The translations under genes and the position numbers were made by a program. The notes beneath the pieces are model-generated. The model made no database searches. It had not been told where the DNA came from and saw only the letters and a program-made list of their open reading frames with translations. 64,000 bases of DNA from Candidatus Omnitrophota bacterium. GTDB taxonomy: Bacteria; Omnitrophota; Gorgyraeia; Pluralincolimonadales; Pluralincolimonadaceae. Location: NCBI GenBank assembly GCA_041653595.1, contig JBAZFB010000006.1, forward strand, positions 28,575 through 92,574. The letters run 5' to 3'. Below are positions 1 to 8,733 of this stretch, one piece after another (position 1 is the first letter of the stretch; every line of letters starts with the position of its first letter).

Positions 1-730
1 ATTTTCTTTTCCCCGTCACCAAAAATGCCGCCATACTATAACATCCGAGTATTGCCATAAAAGCGCCGAAAGCGCCGGGGTGACCAAACACAGATTGCAT
101 TGCAGCAAACCCGAAGCTTGTCGTATTGGGTAAATACCCCAGTTTTACTAAAAAAGCGTTGGGCCAGATAACAGCTAATACGCCATAAAGCATAACGATG
201 AAACCAACAATCAGAAATCCTTTCATGTAGTATTTCAGGTGCTTCTCTTTGAAATCGGAATAAGCGAATATGTAGAACAAGAGGAAACCTTTAACAAACA
301 ATACGGCGCCGCCTATTGTCGTTTGAAACGACACTATCCTATTGGTAATACTGCTCGCGAATCCTAAAAGAATAAGCGCAATAACTGGCATATCAATAGG
401 GGAACCGAAAAATTTTTCTTTCCTTGCGAGTCTCCTTATAACCATAAGTGTGAACAAAACTATTATGGCAGCTTCGTCCAGATTCTGTATTATCTTAAGG
501 CGAAATACATGCAGCATATACGACTGCATAACCAGGAAAAAGCCAAAAAGGAAAATAGCGACCTGCGGCGTGCATAGCGCTAGAACTAGGCCGAATAAGC
601 ACAGAAAAAAGAAGGCGGCAATAAACACGTCTACGGAAATAATAAACGACAATAGTAGCGTAACAATAATAAGAGCCGTAGCTACTATTAGAAGGAATGG
701 ACCGTTATTGAGTTTTTCTCTATCAGGCAT
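1..730 (-). CDS. O-antigen ligase/polymerase-like membrane protein (partial, C-terminus cut by window edge)
   Basis: The reading frame opens at an ATG whose first base is 730 and runs off the window at base 1 with no stop, giving about 243 visible residues. The product is strongly hydrophobic, with consecutive predicted membrane spans; the first follows the N-terminal MPDREKLNNG. This pattern, plus its place at the end of a polysaccharide locus right after a Wzx-type flippase, suggests an O-antigen ligase or Wzy-like polymerase in the inner membrane. The diagnostic Wzy_C periplasmic loop would lie outside the window, so the family is inferred from context. The start overlaps the end of the flippase gene by 8 bp, which suggests translational coupling. 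It could instead be another polytopic exopolysaccharide protein. Confidence 0.65.
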   Translation of the reverse strand, partial: MPDREKLNNGPFLLIVATALIIVTLLLSFIISVDVFIAAFFFLCLFGLVLALCTPQVAIFLFGFFLVMQSYMLHVFRLKIIQNLDEAAIIVLFTLMVIRRLARKEKFFGSPIDMPVIALILLGFASSITNRIVSFQTTIGGAVLFVKGFLLFYIFAYSDFKEKHLKYYMKGFLIVGFIVMLYGVLAVIWPNAFLVKLGYLPNTTSFGFAAMQSVFGHPGAFGAFMAILGCYSMAAFLVTGKRK

Positions 731-1979
731 GGGACACGAAATGGTTATCAACCTTATTTTTTATATAAATCATTGACACCGCCGAATTCAATATGAAAGT
801 TATGGTTATCGAAATCGCGGCGCCCCATATTCCGTACGAGGGAACCAGCATAAAAAGAAGTATCAGGGCAATCACAAACTTCGACGCCTCTAGCATAAAT
901 CTTTGCTTCATCATGCCCAGCGCAAAGAATAATGCTGAAAACGGCATATAAACTATCGAAAATAGGTATCCTAAAAGCAATATCCTCATGATCGATCCAG
1001 CCGATTCGTAGTCAGGCCCATAAAGCACCCTTATAATACTATGCGCGAATATAATTAAAATAACAACAAGAATATTGATTGCGCTGCTTATTATAAATGA
1101 TTCCTTTATGAATCTAGCATAGGTGGCCCTTGATTCAAGCGCCTTGCAGCCTTTGGGTAAAAATACGTTCGAAAGCGAACCCGTCATTACCGATATAACC
1201 AAAATAAACTGCTGAGCCGAAAAATATATACCTACGGATTCAAACTTTACATATCTAGGCAGGAAGAAAAGATCCAGTCGTGTAAAAAGATATCCCAGTG
1301 TCATCGTTCCAAATATCCACTTGCCAAAAGCAAATGACGAATTTAATATTTTTGTATCCAGAGGTAGAAGGTTCCGGATCTTGCGTTTAAATATAAGATA
1401 AATGCTTACAGTTCCTATCGCAAGAGAAACCGAGGCGTACATTGCTATCGCCATGTTAAACGATGGGCGCATGCCGAATACAACGCTGAGTATTAACATT
1501 AAAAATATCGTTACTGTATAAAATGAATAGAAAAACGAAAACATCGTAAAGTGCTCTCTCTCCTGGTAGATACTGGCTATGGTCATCAAAAATGACTGAA
1601 AAACACCGGATATAACGGCAAGCGTTATGACCCATTCGATGCCCGGCTTCTGGAAACAGTATTTTGCCAGAAGAATAGATAGCGGATATGAAATGACTAT
1701 CGCGATGACCGAATAAATTATCTTCATTATCACGGCCATCTTAAAATATTCCCGTTTTTCGTCATCGCTTTCGGCAATAGCAGCGTTGCGAATGAACGTT
1801 GCGTCAAATGCCTGAGGGAACAGCCACGTTAGCACCATAACCGTAAAGAATATTGAAAACTTTCCAAAATCGGCCGGGCCCAGGATGCGGGCAACTATTA
1901 TCGAATTTAAAAACGATACGCCCCTGGAGAAACCGGTACCGAAAAGTACTGTAATGTAATCTTTTATTGTCTTTTTCAT
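723..1979 (-). CDS. Wzx-type polysaccharide flippase (MOP superfamily)
   Basis: 418 residues, the usual length for oligosaccharide flippases. The N-terminus carries the family-typical segment ARILGPADFGKFS at about residues 30-42, between a cytoplasmic start (MKKTIKDY) and the first membrane spans. About 12 hydrophobic segments follow to the C-terminus. Wzx-like proteins flip undecaprenyl-pyrophosphate-linked repeat units across the inner membrane for assembly. The position between a glycosyltransferase (11 bp upstream) and an O-antigen-ligase-like gene (8-bp overlap) fits one exopolysaccharide or O-antigen operon. Substrate specificity cannot be read from the sequence. Confidence 0.85.
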   Translation of the reverse strand: MKKTIKDYITVLFGTGFSRGVSFLNSIIVARILGPADFGKFSIFFTVMVLTWLFPQAFDATFIRNAAIAESDDEKREYFKMAVIMKIIYSVIAIVISYPLSILLAKYCFQKPGIEWVITLAVISGVFQSFLMTIASIYQEREHFTMFSFFYSFYTVTIFLMLILSVVFGMRPSFNMAIAMYASVSLAIGTVSIYLIFKRKIRNLLPLDTKILNSSFAFGKWIFGTMTLGYLFTRLDLFFLPRYVKFESVGIYFSAQQFILVISVMTGSLSNVFLPKGCKALESRATYARFIKESFIISSAINILVVILIIFAHSIIRVLYGPDYESAGSIMRILLLGYLFSIVYMPFSALFFALGMMKQRFMLEASKFVIALILLFMLVPSYGIWGAAISITITFILNSAVSMIYIKNKVDNHFVSHA

Positions 1980-1989
1980 AGTGTTATGA

Positions 1990-2979
1990 TCATTTTACTG
2001 CAATTGCATCCTTTGGATATTTATCAATAGCAGGTATTTTTCTAAAAACGCCGCCTATAAGACATAGCGATATGACGCTTATATTTATAAGACTTAGCAC
2101 GGCTTGATGAACGCTCCCCTTCTTTATGCTTATACCTATGAATAAAAGACAGGCTAAAACCGTAAAAACAATGCGGGAATTTCCGCTGTTAATGAAAATA
2201 CCTGTCGTTATACATACCGCCAGTATTGTGTAGACAATATACGGCATAAACCTGTCCCAAATAACCCCGAATTCTCCGTTATATAAAACCCAGGAAAACG
2301 TATCACCCATACCTTGCCATAAATTGTTTCTAATACGACGAGTCGTTTCTTTAAATGTTTTTCTTGGAATAGAATAATGATATATGGAATCGTACGGAAG
2401 ATAATATAACTTGTATCCCAGCTTTTTTAGGCGCCACGACAATTCCGCCTCTTCCTCTGCCCTTAAGAACGGGTGGAATCCTCCGGCTTCCACAAGATAT
2501 TTTCTGCGAAAAACAGCGGACTGAAATACATAACTTACCTGCCTTTCATATTTAAGCCCTTTGCCATCTCTGGAAACGTGCGGCTCGGAACGCTCACCAT
2601 CGGCTGTTACATAGATGTCATATTGCTTACCCATTACTGCCGCAACATCATTATTAGCTTCAAGAAAACCTATGGCCTCCTCTGCCCATCCATTTACCAG
2701 CTCCATATCCCCATCCATAAATAACAGGTATTCTCCGCAAGCATAATTTGTTCCTGTAAAACGCGCCGCAGAAGGGGACAATTTCCACGAAGGCCTCATT
2801 CCAATAATCCTGATCGGGTAACTCTTCGCAATATCTACTGTATCGTCACTTGAGTATGAGTCTATAAGAATTATTTCGGATTTATCAATATTTTTTATCG
2901 TTTGCATAACGGATCCGATACAGCGGCCTATGTTCTTTCCCTCGTTCCTGGCTATTATTATGCAGCTTAGCTGCGACAC
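1990..2979 (-). CDS. Family 2 glycosyltransferase with C-terminal membrane segments
   Basis: 329 residues. The N-terminal half is a GT-A fold of family 2: CIIIARNEGKNIG at residues 6-18 begins the nucleotide-binding fold, IDSYSSDDT follows at about 38-46, and LFMDGDME near residue 90 holds the DxD-type metal and nucleotide-sugar site. An acceptor-side ED-like motif appears as RAEEEAELSWR near residue 175. The C-terminal third has two or three hydrophobic spans, so the enzyme is probably anchored on the cytoplasmic face of the inner membrane and adds a sugar to a lipid-linked intermediate. It overlaps the upstream ATP-grasp gene by 13 bp, indicating coupling. Donor and acceptor are unknown. 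Confidence 0.85.
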   Translation of the reverse strand: MSQLSCIIIARNEGKNIGRCIGSVMQTIKNIDKSEIILIDSYSSDDTVDIAKSYPIRIIGMRPSWKLSPSAARFTGTNYACGEYLLFMDGDMELVNGWAEEAIGFLEANNDVAAVMGKQYDIYVTADGERSEPHVSRDGKGLKYERQVSYVFQSAVFRRKYLVEAGGFHPFLRAEEEAELSWRLKKLGYKLYYLPYDSIYHYSIPRKTFKETTRRIRNNLWQGMGDTFSWVLYNGEFGVIWDRFMPYIVYTILAVCITTGIFINSGNSRIVFTVLACLLFIGISIKKGSVHQAVLSLINISVISLCLIGGVFRKIPAIDKYPKDAIAVK

Positions 2980-4298
2980 TTTCCCGCCCCTTCCGATTTG
3001 CGATTATTTTTTACCGTGATTCCGTGGCGCGAGATGTCTATGTTGGTAATTTTGCATATCAACTTACGTATATATCTGCGGATAAACATGGAAACGCTTA
3101 TCACGGCGTAAGTTAGGCTAAGGAACGGATCCTCCCATGATAGTACGGCCTCTACTGCCTCTCTTGTTGCCAGAGACCTGATCTGGGTAAAAAAAGGCAA
3201 ATGATATATGGATTTTTTATCCAGGCTGTACGCTGCCAGATATTCTAACTCGCCCTTTATATAAAACCATTTTGTTTTTAACTTATTAGCCTTATACTCT
3301 CCAATACTGAGTCCGGAATATTCCTGATATTGCATGGCTACAAAATTCATGCCACGAAAAGCCGCAAGTGACATCCAGTGATTGGAGCGCGGATTAAGCT
3401 CAAGGAATTTATAGGCGCCGTCCCTTGCGTCGTATTTAAACTCCGTCTCTCCTATGCCTTTATAGCCTATCGCGCTGACATATGATTTGGTGTACGACTC
3501 TATTTCGGGACAATCAATCTTTTCTCCGAAGGTACATATGCCAAAATCTGCCGGAAATTGCCTGATCTTCTTCGAGGAGAATAAGCGCATGCTGCCCGAT
3601 TTATCCGAATAGAACTTACACTCAAATAAAGTTTCACATAGTCCCGGTATCTCTTCCTGGATTATTACCTCAAGCCCTCTACTTAGAACATCTTTAGCCC
3701 TGCAAATCAACTCTTCCTGATCGTGGCATACAAGCGCCTTGACATATTCATATACATGCATAAACTCATGAATCTTGCTGATCTTTCCACCTTCCATATT
3801 AAACCTGGCAATAGGTTTAATTATAACCGGGAACCGCAGCTTACCCTCCCACGAATCAATATCCGCGATATCCTTCAGAGATAAAGTGCGCGGGACAGGA
3901 ATCCCGAGGTCCCTAGCTTTCAGATACATTTGCCATTTGTCAAATCCCCAGAATAAAGCATCTTTTTCCAGATATGGATACTGATAATATTCCTCAAGCA
4001 CTTTCTTATTGCTCGATATAAGAAAAACGGAAATGTCATCGCATGGAAATAATACGGCTTTTTTAACTTTTTTACCGAGATCAACCAAAAATGATACGAA
4101 ATGTTCGGGTTCCCTGGCCGGGTCGGGACAGCGGCGAGCTTGAAACAGCCGCGATGACGACATGAAACTGTGTCGATGGTTCAGTCCAATTATGGGAACG
4201 CTTCTATCCGCCATATAAATACTGCGTACCGCGCCGTAACCACATACTGTTTCATATGGATATACTAAAGCCGGGACATTATTTACTTGTTTTTGCAA
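2967..4298 (-). CDS. ATP-grasp domain protein of the polysaccharide locus
   Basis: I place the start at TTG 4298 (443 aa), preceded by a purine-rich GAGAGAG stretch. The longer reading to ATG 4400 would overlap the upstream gene by more than 120 bp and adds a basic, non-conserved extension. The protein resembles carbamoyl-phosphate-synthase-like ATP-grasp ligases: DLGIPVPRTLSL in the pre-ATP domain, then FPVIIKPIARF, the typical Lys-containing ATP-binding strand. VIIQEEIPG (adenine-binding hinge) and KFLELNPRSNHW (metal-binding Glu/Asn pair) follow. Such enzymes form amide or ester bonds by acyl-phosphate activation. A role in decorating the polymer or its lipid carrier, perhaps with an amino acid, is inference from location between a GNAT-like gene and a glycosyltransferase. 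Confidence 0.8.
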   Translation of the reverse strand: MQKQVNNVPALVYPYETVCGYGAVRSIYMADRSVPIIGLNHRHSFMSSSRLFQARRCPDPAREPEHFVSFLVDLGKKVKKAVLFPCDDISVFLISSNKKVLEEYYQYPYLEKDALFWGFDKWQMYLKARDLGIPVPRTLSLKDIADIDSWEGKLRFPVIIKPIARFNMEGGKISKIHEFMHVYEYVKALVCHDQEELICRAKDVLSRGLEVIIQEEIPGLCETLFECKFYSDKSGSMRLFSSKKIRQFPADFGICTFGEKIDCPEIESYTKSYVSAIGYKGIGETEFKYDARDGAYKFLELNPRSNHWMSLAAFRGMNFVAMQYQEYSGLSIGEYKANKLKTKWFYIKGELEYLAAYSLDKKSIYHLPFFTQIRSLATREAVEAVLSWEDPFLSLTYAVISVSMFIRRYIRKLICKITNIDISRHGITVKNNRKSEGAGKCRS

Positions 4299-4947
4299 CT
4301 CTCTCTCCCGAATGATCGTAGAACCAGAACCATAATATCCTAATATTATTGACGTAGCCGCGGTCCTGCGCGCCAAGTTTCTTCGCCATGCTTTTGGCAA
4401 ATCTGTTATCGGTCTTAACGTACCATCTCACTCCCTTATACCCCCTATCGCACAGAACAGCAAAGCCCGATAGGTAGGAATTCATTGTTATACTTCTCTT
4501 CACGATAAAGTCCCTGTCTATAAGCAGGCCATAAAGATACGGGACTTCATTAAGCATATCGCCTCGGGCGATTTTTGGATAGATGTGATCTCTGGAATTA
4601 TCACTGCACCATGAAATAGCCACCAATTTACCTGATAAGAGCATGGCAAAACATAGCTGTTTCTCTTTAAATCTTATTTTCACGTCGTCAATAAGCAGCC
4701 TGTCCCAGAAAGCCTCTGTCCTTATGAGCTCAACTAATTCATCATAGCTTCCTATAATCACGAATTTCTGATCTGCTGGAAGGATAACTTGCGATACGGG
4801 AGATTTAAAATCCTTGAAGTAATAAGTGGACTTGCTGAAAGAAACCGGAGGAAAAAGAAACCAGAAGAACGCCTTGATATTTTTAGTGACCGCGGCAATC
4901 AGTGGATATCTCTTCCTTAGGCTGTTATTTATTTGAAAGCTTATCAT
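4279..4947 (-). CDS. GNAT-like acetyltransferase of the polysaccharide locus
   Basis: 222 residues with no signal peptide. The C-terminal half looks like a GNAT fold: FAVLCDRGYKGVRWYVK is followed by TDNRFAKSMAKKLGAQ, which resembles the conserved end of GNAT domains where a residue pair contacts the acyl donor and the helix ends in a K-L-G turn. The N-terminal half is less recognisable. It probably N- or O-acylates a nucleotide sugar or glycan intermediate, but the acetyl-CoA pyrophosphate loop is not clear, so the assignment is tentative. It is the first gene after a 131-bp gap and overlaps the ATP-grasp gene downstream by 20 bp with the TTG start chosen there. Confidence 0.55.
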   Translation of the reverse strand: MISFQINNSLRKRYPLIAAVTKNIKAFFWFLFPPVSFSKSTYYFKDFKSPVSQVILPADQKFVIIGSYDELVELIRTEAFWDRLLIDDVKIRFKEKQLCFAMLLSGKLVAISWCSDNSRDHIYPKIARGDMLNEVPYLYGLLIDRDFIVKRSITMNSYLSGFAVLCDRGYKGVRWYVKTDNRFAKSMAKKLGAQDRGYVNNIRILWFWFYDHSGERVAKTSK

Positions 4948-5032
4948 AAATCATTTTGGGTATAACATACCTTTTATTGTTAATAATTGCATCAATAACG
5001 CTATGACGGTATCCGCATATTCTGTAGTCATG

Positions 5033-5070
5033 GGACGTCCCCCGTCAGAAGCGGGCATTGGGGGACATCC
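5033..5070. repeat. REP-like inverted repeat with GGGAC/GTCCC core
   Basis: Arms GGACGTCCCCC (5033-5043) and GGGGGACATCC (5060-5070) pair over 11 positions with one G-T wobble around a 16-nt loop. No T-run follows on either strand, so it is not a convincing intrinsic terminator. It lies in the 131-bp gap between the Wzz/kinase gene and the GNAT-like gene and shares a GGGAC/GTCCC core with the elements at 7215-7249 and 23526-23608. Confidence 0.5.
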
Positions 5071-5078
5071 TATGCGCT

Positions 5079-6659
5079 CTACACCCTCTCGTATATGGCC
5101 TTCGGAATGGCGAAGGTGCGGCTGCCCAAGATTGCTCCGAGGAAAACGACTTTCCTCTTAGAGATTGCTTCAAGCGCTTCGCTCCCTCGCAATGACTCTA
5201 CGGCCTTCTGCGCGGCCTGGCGGCGGGTGCGGCCTTCCTCGACTATGAACACCACGCTGTCGACGTGCTGGCTTAATACGATGGCATCCTTCGCTTCCCT
5301 AAGGTTTGCGCAATCCACAAATACCACCTCGTATTTTTCCTTGGCATGGTCTATGAGCACGCCCATTTTCTGGGATTCCAGCAGGGTGCCCGGGTTCATG
5401 TTTATTTTGCCGCTGGTCAGGACGGCGAGGTTTTCGGTAATGTTATTGACCGCCTCGTCAAATGAGACCTTTCCTTCGAGCACATCCACAAGGCCTTCTT
5501 TGTTGGCGATCTTAAAAGCTGTATGGATGGCGGGTTTACGCAGATTGGCGTCAATGACAAGGACCTTCGGCCTGCATTTATTGGAGATGCTTTTCGCGAT
5601 GTTCATTATGGCCATAGTGACCCCTTCTTTCGGATAAGCGGCGGCTATTATAACCGACTTTAACTTCCTGTCCTTCAATTCAAAGCAAAGTTGGTCCGAT
5701 ATATGCTCGTAATCGTTCGGCTTTGGTTTCTTCGGGATAGAGCCGAGGAAAGCCACATTCAACGTCCGCTCGATATCTTCCGGGCATTTGAATGTCTGGT
5801 CCATATAATCAAAACCAAACGCGAGCATGACGCCGAGGAATATGCTCATAAAGAACGCTAGGATAAGCATAAGAACCTTTGGCAGGCCGGTCGGCTTTAT
5901 CGGCGGTATCGCCTGCTCGATTACCTTTACGCTTGCCGGGCCGATAGCCTCGATGTTTGGCAGCGTCTGGCCGTTTAAGCTCTTCTCCATCTGCGCTATA
6001 CTGTCTCTAAGCTGCATGACCGCTAGGTTCTTCTCTCCGTATTTCATCTGCATCTCAGCTAACTGCTGTTCGAGGTCGAATATGACATACGAGCGGCTAA
6101 TGATATTGGCAATAGCCGCGGCGATGCCCGGGTCGAAATCCTGGTAGGATATCGTAAAGAGGTTTGTGTCGCGGATCGGCTCAACATTGACGTTTTCTTT
6201 TAGCTCCTCGATGGCAAGGCGGAATAGGATGCTTTGTTTCTGCTGTTCGGCCACCTTTGGGTCGGTGGTCTTCGCGGTTATCTCAGCGAGCTGCTTATTT
6301 AATAAGGCGACCTTCAAATCAATAATGGCTTTGCATGGCGGGCTGGCAAATTTCTTTTCGAAATCGAGCGGCTTGAGGCCGATTGCTTTAAGCGTGCGCT
6401 CGAGAACAGGCATTGACTTGACTATCTCGCTCTGGGTAAGGGCAACCTGTATGTTCTGCATACCGATGAGCGGGATGTAATATGGCGACTCTACTCCCTT
6501 CTGCGCAGTTACGGACATCTTGACCGTCGCCTGATACGTCGGTGTCTTTATCCACAACCCAAGTGCCATGACAGCCGTAACAGTGATGATGGCCATGATA
6601 ATGACCCATTTCTGCCTGAAGATAACTTTCAGGTAATCTCTTAAAGTTAATTCGTCCAT
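5079..6659 (-). CDS. Wzz chain-length determinant fused to a degenerate BY-kinase domain
   Basis: 526 residues. Residues 1-290 are a Wzz domain with a membrane span at about 18-36, a periplasmic coiled-coil region, a proline-rich IPPIKPTGLP motif at 251-260 and a second span at about 261-284. The C-terminal part is a bacterial tyrosine-kinase-like P-loop domain. Walker A' (VLVIDANLRKP, from residue 367) and Walker B (VVFVDC, 445-450) are visible. The P-loop at about 342-349 reads YPKEGVTM instead of the usual GEGKT/S, so the nucleotide-binding lysine is missing, and there is no C-terminal tyrosine cluster. It probably controls polymer length and partners the Wza-like protein without kinase activity. 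It shares one base (TAATG) with the upstream exporter gene. Confidence 0.85.
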   Translation of the reverse strand: MDELTLRDYLKVIFRQKWVIIMAIITVTAVMALGLWIKTPTYQATVKMSVTAQKGVESPYYIPLIGMQNIQVALTQSEIVKSMPVLERTLKAIGLKPLDFEKKFASPPCKAIIDLKVALLNKQLAEITAKTTDPKVAEQQKQSILFRLAIEELKENVNVEPIRDTNLFTISYQDFDPGIAAAIANIISRSYVIFDLEQQLAEMQMKYGEKNLAVMQLRDSIAQMEKSLNGQTLPNIEAIGPASVKVIEQAIPPIKPTGLPKVLMLILAFFMSIFLGVMLAFGFDYMDQTFKCPEDIERTLNVAFLGSIPKKPKPNDYEHISDQLCFELKDRKLKSVIIAAAYPKEGVTMAIMNIAKSISNKCRPKVLVIDANLRKPAIHTAFKIANKEGLVDVLEGKVSFDEAVNNITENLAVLTSGKINMNPGTLLESQKMGVLIDHAKEKYEVVFVDCANLREAKDAIVLSQHVDSVVFIVEEGRTRRQAAQKAVESLRGSEALEAISKRKVVFLGAILGSRTFAIPKAIYERV

Positions 6660-7375
6660 TAGAATACCCCCTCTTCGACCTGCACGATGTCGCCGGGTTC
6701 GAGGACGACGTCGTTAGCGAGGCCGTTCATTATGAGTTTCATGTTGACCTTTATCATATCGTAACCCGCGCCTTTGACTTTAGGACGAAGGACCTTTACG
6801 CGGCTTGAGGAGCCGTATCTGGTGAAGCCGCCGGCGCTTGAGATCGCCTTGAGGACCGTCATATTATCCTCGAGCAGGTATGTGCCGGGCTTTAAGACCT
6901 CGCCATAGACATAAAATTTTTTGCTTTGGGATTGCTTGAGCGCTACCGAAACGACCGGGTATTTCAGGTAGCCGTCGGCGAGGCGACTCTGTATCTCATC
7001 CTGGATTTCAGCCGGCGTCTTGCCTTTTACCTCCACCCTGCCGATATACGGGAACGTTATCGAGCCGTCCGGCGATACCGTTACCGTAAGCGCCATCTGC
7101 TCCGGCTGGAGGACGTTTATATCGAGGATGTCGTCAACGCCGACTTTGTATTCTTTGGGGCGTGCGGGCTGAGGCGTTACTGCCTCAGCGATGGGGGCAG
7201 AGTTAACAAGAGATGGACCTGTCCCCTCCTGTGCAACGGGGATAGTCCCGGCGCGTGGAGTCGCCGCCTGCGGGATGGCTGCCTTCGGCTGGGCGAAATC
7301 TGACCGTTTTATCGTTTCGTCAGCGAATGCCACGCTTGCGATAAACAAAAACACGAGTATTGCGTACCTCATCAC
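6659..7375 (-). CDS. Wza-like polysaccharide export protein
   Basis: 238 residues. A signal peptide covers about residues 1-18 (ending FIASVAFADE); there is no lipobox cysteine, unlike E. coli Wza. A proline/alanine-rich linker of about 50 residues follows. The Poly_export domain begins at YKVGVDDILDINV, and an SLBB-like domain follows with YGEVLKPGTYLLEDNMT and AISSAGGFTRYG. The C-terminus (LEPGDIVQVEEG) is typical of the family. It should form the periplasmic/outer-membrane export channel with the Wzz-like partner, whose start codon overlaps this stop by one base. The protein is shorter than Wza, so the outer-membrane pore is probably supplied by the separate barrel protein at 8733-9857. 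Confidence 0.88.
   Translation of the reverse strand: MMRYAILVFLFIASVAFADETIKRSDFAQPKAAIPQAATPRAGTIPVAQEGTGPSLVNSAPIAEAVTPQPARPKEYKVGVDDILDINVLQPEQMALTVTVSPDGSITFPYIGRVEVKGKTPAEIQDEIQSRLADGYLKYPVVSVALKQSQSKKFYVYGEVLKPGTYLLEDNMTVLKAISSAGGFTRYGSSSRVKVLRPKVKGAGYDMIKVNMKLIMNGLANDVVLEPGDIVQVEEGVF
7215..7249. repeat. Imperfect palindrome inside the exporter-gene linker
   Basis: GGACCTGTCCCC (7215-7226) and GGGGATAGTCCC (7238-7249) form an imperfect inverted repeat (9 of 12 positions pair) inside the low-complexity linker between signal peptide and Poly_export domain. It resembles a REP-like insertion tolerated in frame. The match is modest and chance is possible. Confidence 0.35.
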
Positions 7376-8733
7376 TTCGCTCCTTTCGCTAATAAGACTA
7401 CGGGGATTGTTTTAAAAAATACTTTCAGGTCCAGCCAAATGGACCAGTTGTCGATGTATTGCAGGTCGAGTTTCATCCATTGGTTGAAATCTTTTATCTC
7501 GTTGCGGCCGCTCGTCTGCCAGAGACAGGTAAGCCCGGGCCTCATGCTCAGGCGCCGCCTCTGCCAATTATCATATTTATCGACCTCGTTAGGGATAGGC
7601 GGCCTCGGGCCCACGACGCTCATATCTCCACTGAGGATATTCCACAATTGCGGCAACTCATCGAGACTGAACTTCCTGAGGAGCCGGCCAATCGCCGTAA
7701 TACGAGGATCGTTTTGCATCTTGAAGACCGGCCCACCCATCTCATTATATTTCTGCAGTTCCGCGAGTTTCTCTTCCGCGTCGCTGACCATCGTCCTGAA
7801 TTTATAAAAAATAAATCTCCTGCCGTTCAGCCCGCAACGCTTCTGCTTAAAGAAGACCGGCCCCGAAGAAGTCGCTTTTATCGCGAGCGCGATTCCCAAG
7901 AATACCGGCAATAAAATTATAAGCGCCAAGCCCGAGACGACTATATCAAAGGCCCTTTTTACGAATAATTCTCCAGCCTTGTCAGGCGCGCTCTCGAACG
8001 TCAGCATCGGTATGCCGAAAAACTCGGTCTGCTTCGCTTTCGCGAGTTTCAATTCATACAGGTCGACGACTACGCTCGCGGGTATACCTTCTATCTCGCA
8101 CATGCGTATGAGGTCCTCTATCTTCTCGAACCAGAGCCGCGGCACGACGAATACAACGTGATCTATGACGTTGCGGTGCAGGATGTTCGCCATGTCGCCG
8201 AACTCGTCCTCATCTATCATCCGAGTAATCTTAAAACCCCATTCGCCGTGCTGTCCGACAAGTTCGGCAAAATTCTTCGCCCTCCTGCCCGTCCCGACGA
8301 TGAGGATGTTCCTAGTGTTGTATCCCTTGCTCCTAAGGAACCTGAAAAACATTACTATGACTACCTTCTCAGCCGCGAACAGGACGAGCGAAACGCCGAT
8401 TATCAAAAATAAGAACGTCCTGCTTACGTCGTGGAGCTTTACCACGTATACGACACTGCTGAACACCACGAAACCGAAGAACGCTGCCTCGAAAACTATC
8501 GAAATCACGTCGCCGATCGGCTTGGTCCGGAACGAATTATACATTCCGAGGAAATGCATAAGCCCCACCCATACCACGACAAAATACGGCAGGAGGCGAA
8601 GGTAATCCTCGAGCGGATATAGCTGTTTCATTTCATTACTCAAAAAATACGCAAGGATAAATGATGCGGCCGCCAGCACCAGGTCCGCGAAGATCATTAA
8701 TTTCCTGAATATGTCCGCGTGTTGTTTAAGCAT
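7372..8733 (-). CDS. Undecaprenyl-phosphate sugar-1-phosphate transferase (WbaP/WcaJ-like)
   Basis: 453 residues, the normal length for the PHPT family. The N-terminal third has four or five membrane spans. A Rossmann-like CoA_binding_3 domain follows (NILIVGTGRRAKNF at about residue 140). The C-terminal bacterial sugar transferase domain starts at KRAFDIVVSGLALI and contains KQKRCGLNGRRFIFYKFRTM, FSLDELPQLWNILSGDMSVVG and PRPP, the catalytic and membrane-re-entrant motifs. The enzyme transfers a sugar-1-phosphate to undecaprenyl phosphate at the inner membrane and so primes repeat-unit synthesis. Its stop overlaps the start of the Wza-like gene by four bases. The priming sugar cannot be determined. 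Confidence 0.92.
   Translation of the reverse strand: MLKQHADIFRKLMIFADLVLAAASFILAYFLSNEMKQLYPLEDYLRLLPYFVVVWVGLMHFLGMYNSFRTKPIGDVISIVFEAAFFGFVVFSSVVYVVKLHDVSRTFLFLIIGVSLVLFAAEKVVIVMFFRFLRSKGYNTRNILIVGTGRRAKNFAELVGQHGEWGFKITRMIDEDEFGDMANILHRNVIDHVVFVVPRLWFEKIEDLIRMCEIEGIPASVVVDLYELKLAKAKQTEFFGIPMLTFESAPDKAGELFVKRAFDIVVSGLALIILLPVFLGIALAIKATSSGPVFFKQKRCGLNGRRFIFYKFRTMVSDAEEKLAELQKYNEMGGPVFKMQNDPRITAIGRLLRKFSLDELPQLWNILSGDMSVVGPRPPIPNEVDKYDNWQRRRLSMRPGLTCLWQTSGRNEIKDFNQWMKLDLQYIDNWSIWLDLKVFFKTIPVVLLAKGAK

Noticed and set aside
342..776. 144-aa plus-strand frame at the left edge
   Set aside because: Antisense to a clear polytopic membrane-protein frame that runs off the window.
2967..4400. Longer 477-aa start of the ATP-grasp protein
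   Set aside because: It would overlap the preceding gene by over 120 bp and adds a basic, unconserved extension; TTG 4298 follows a purine-rich site.
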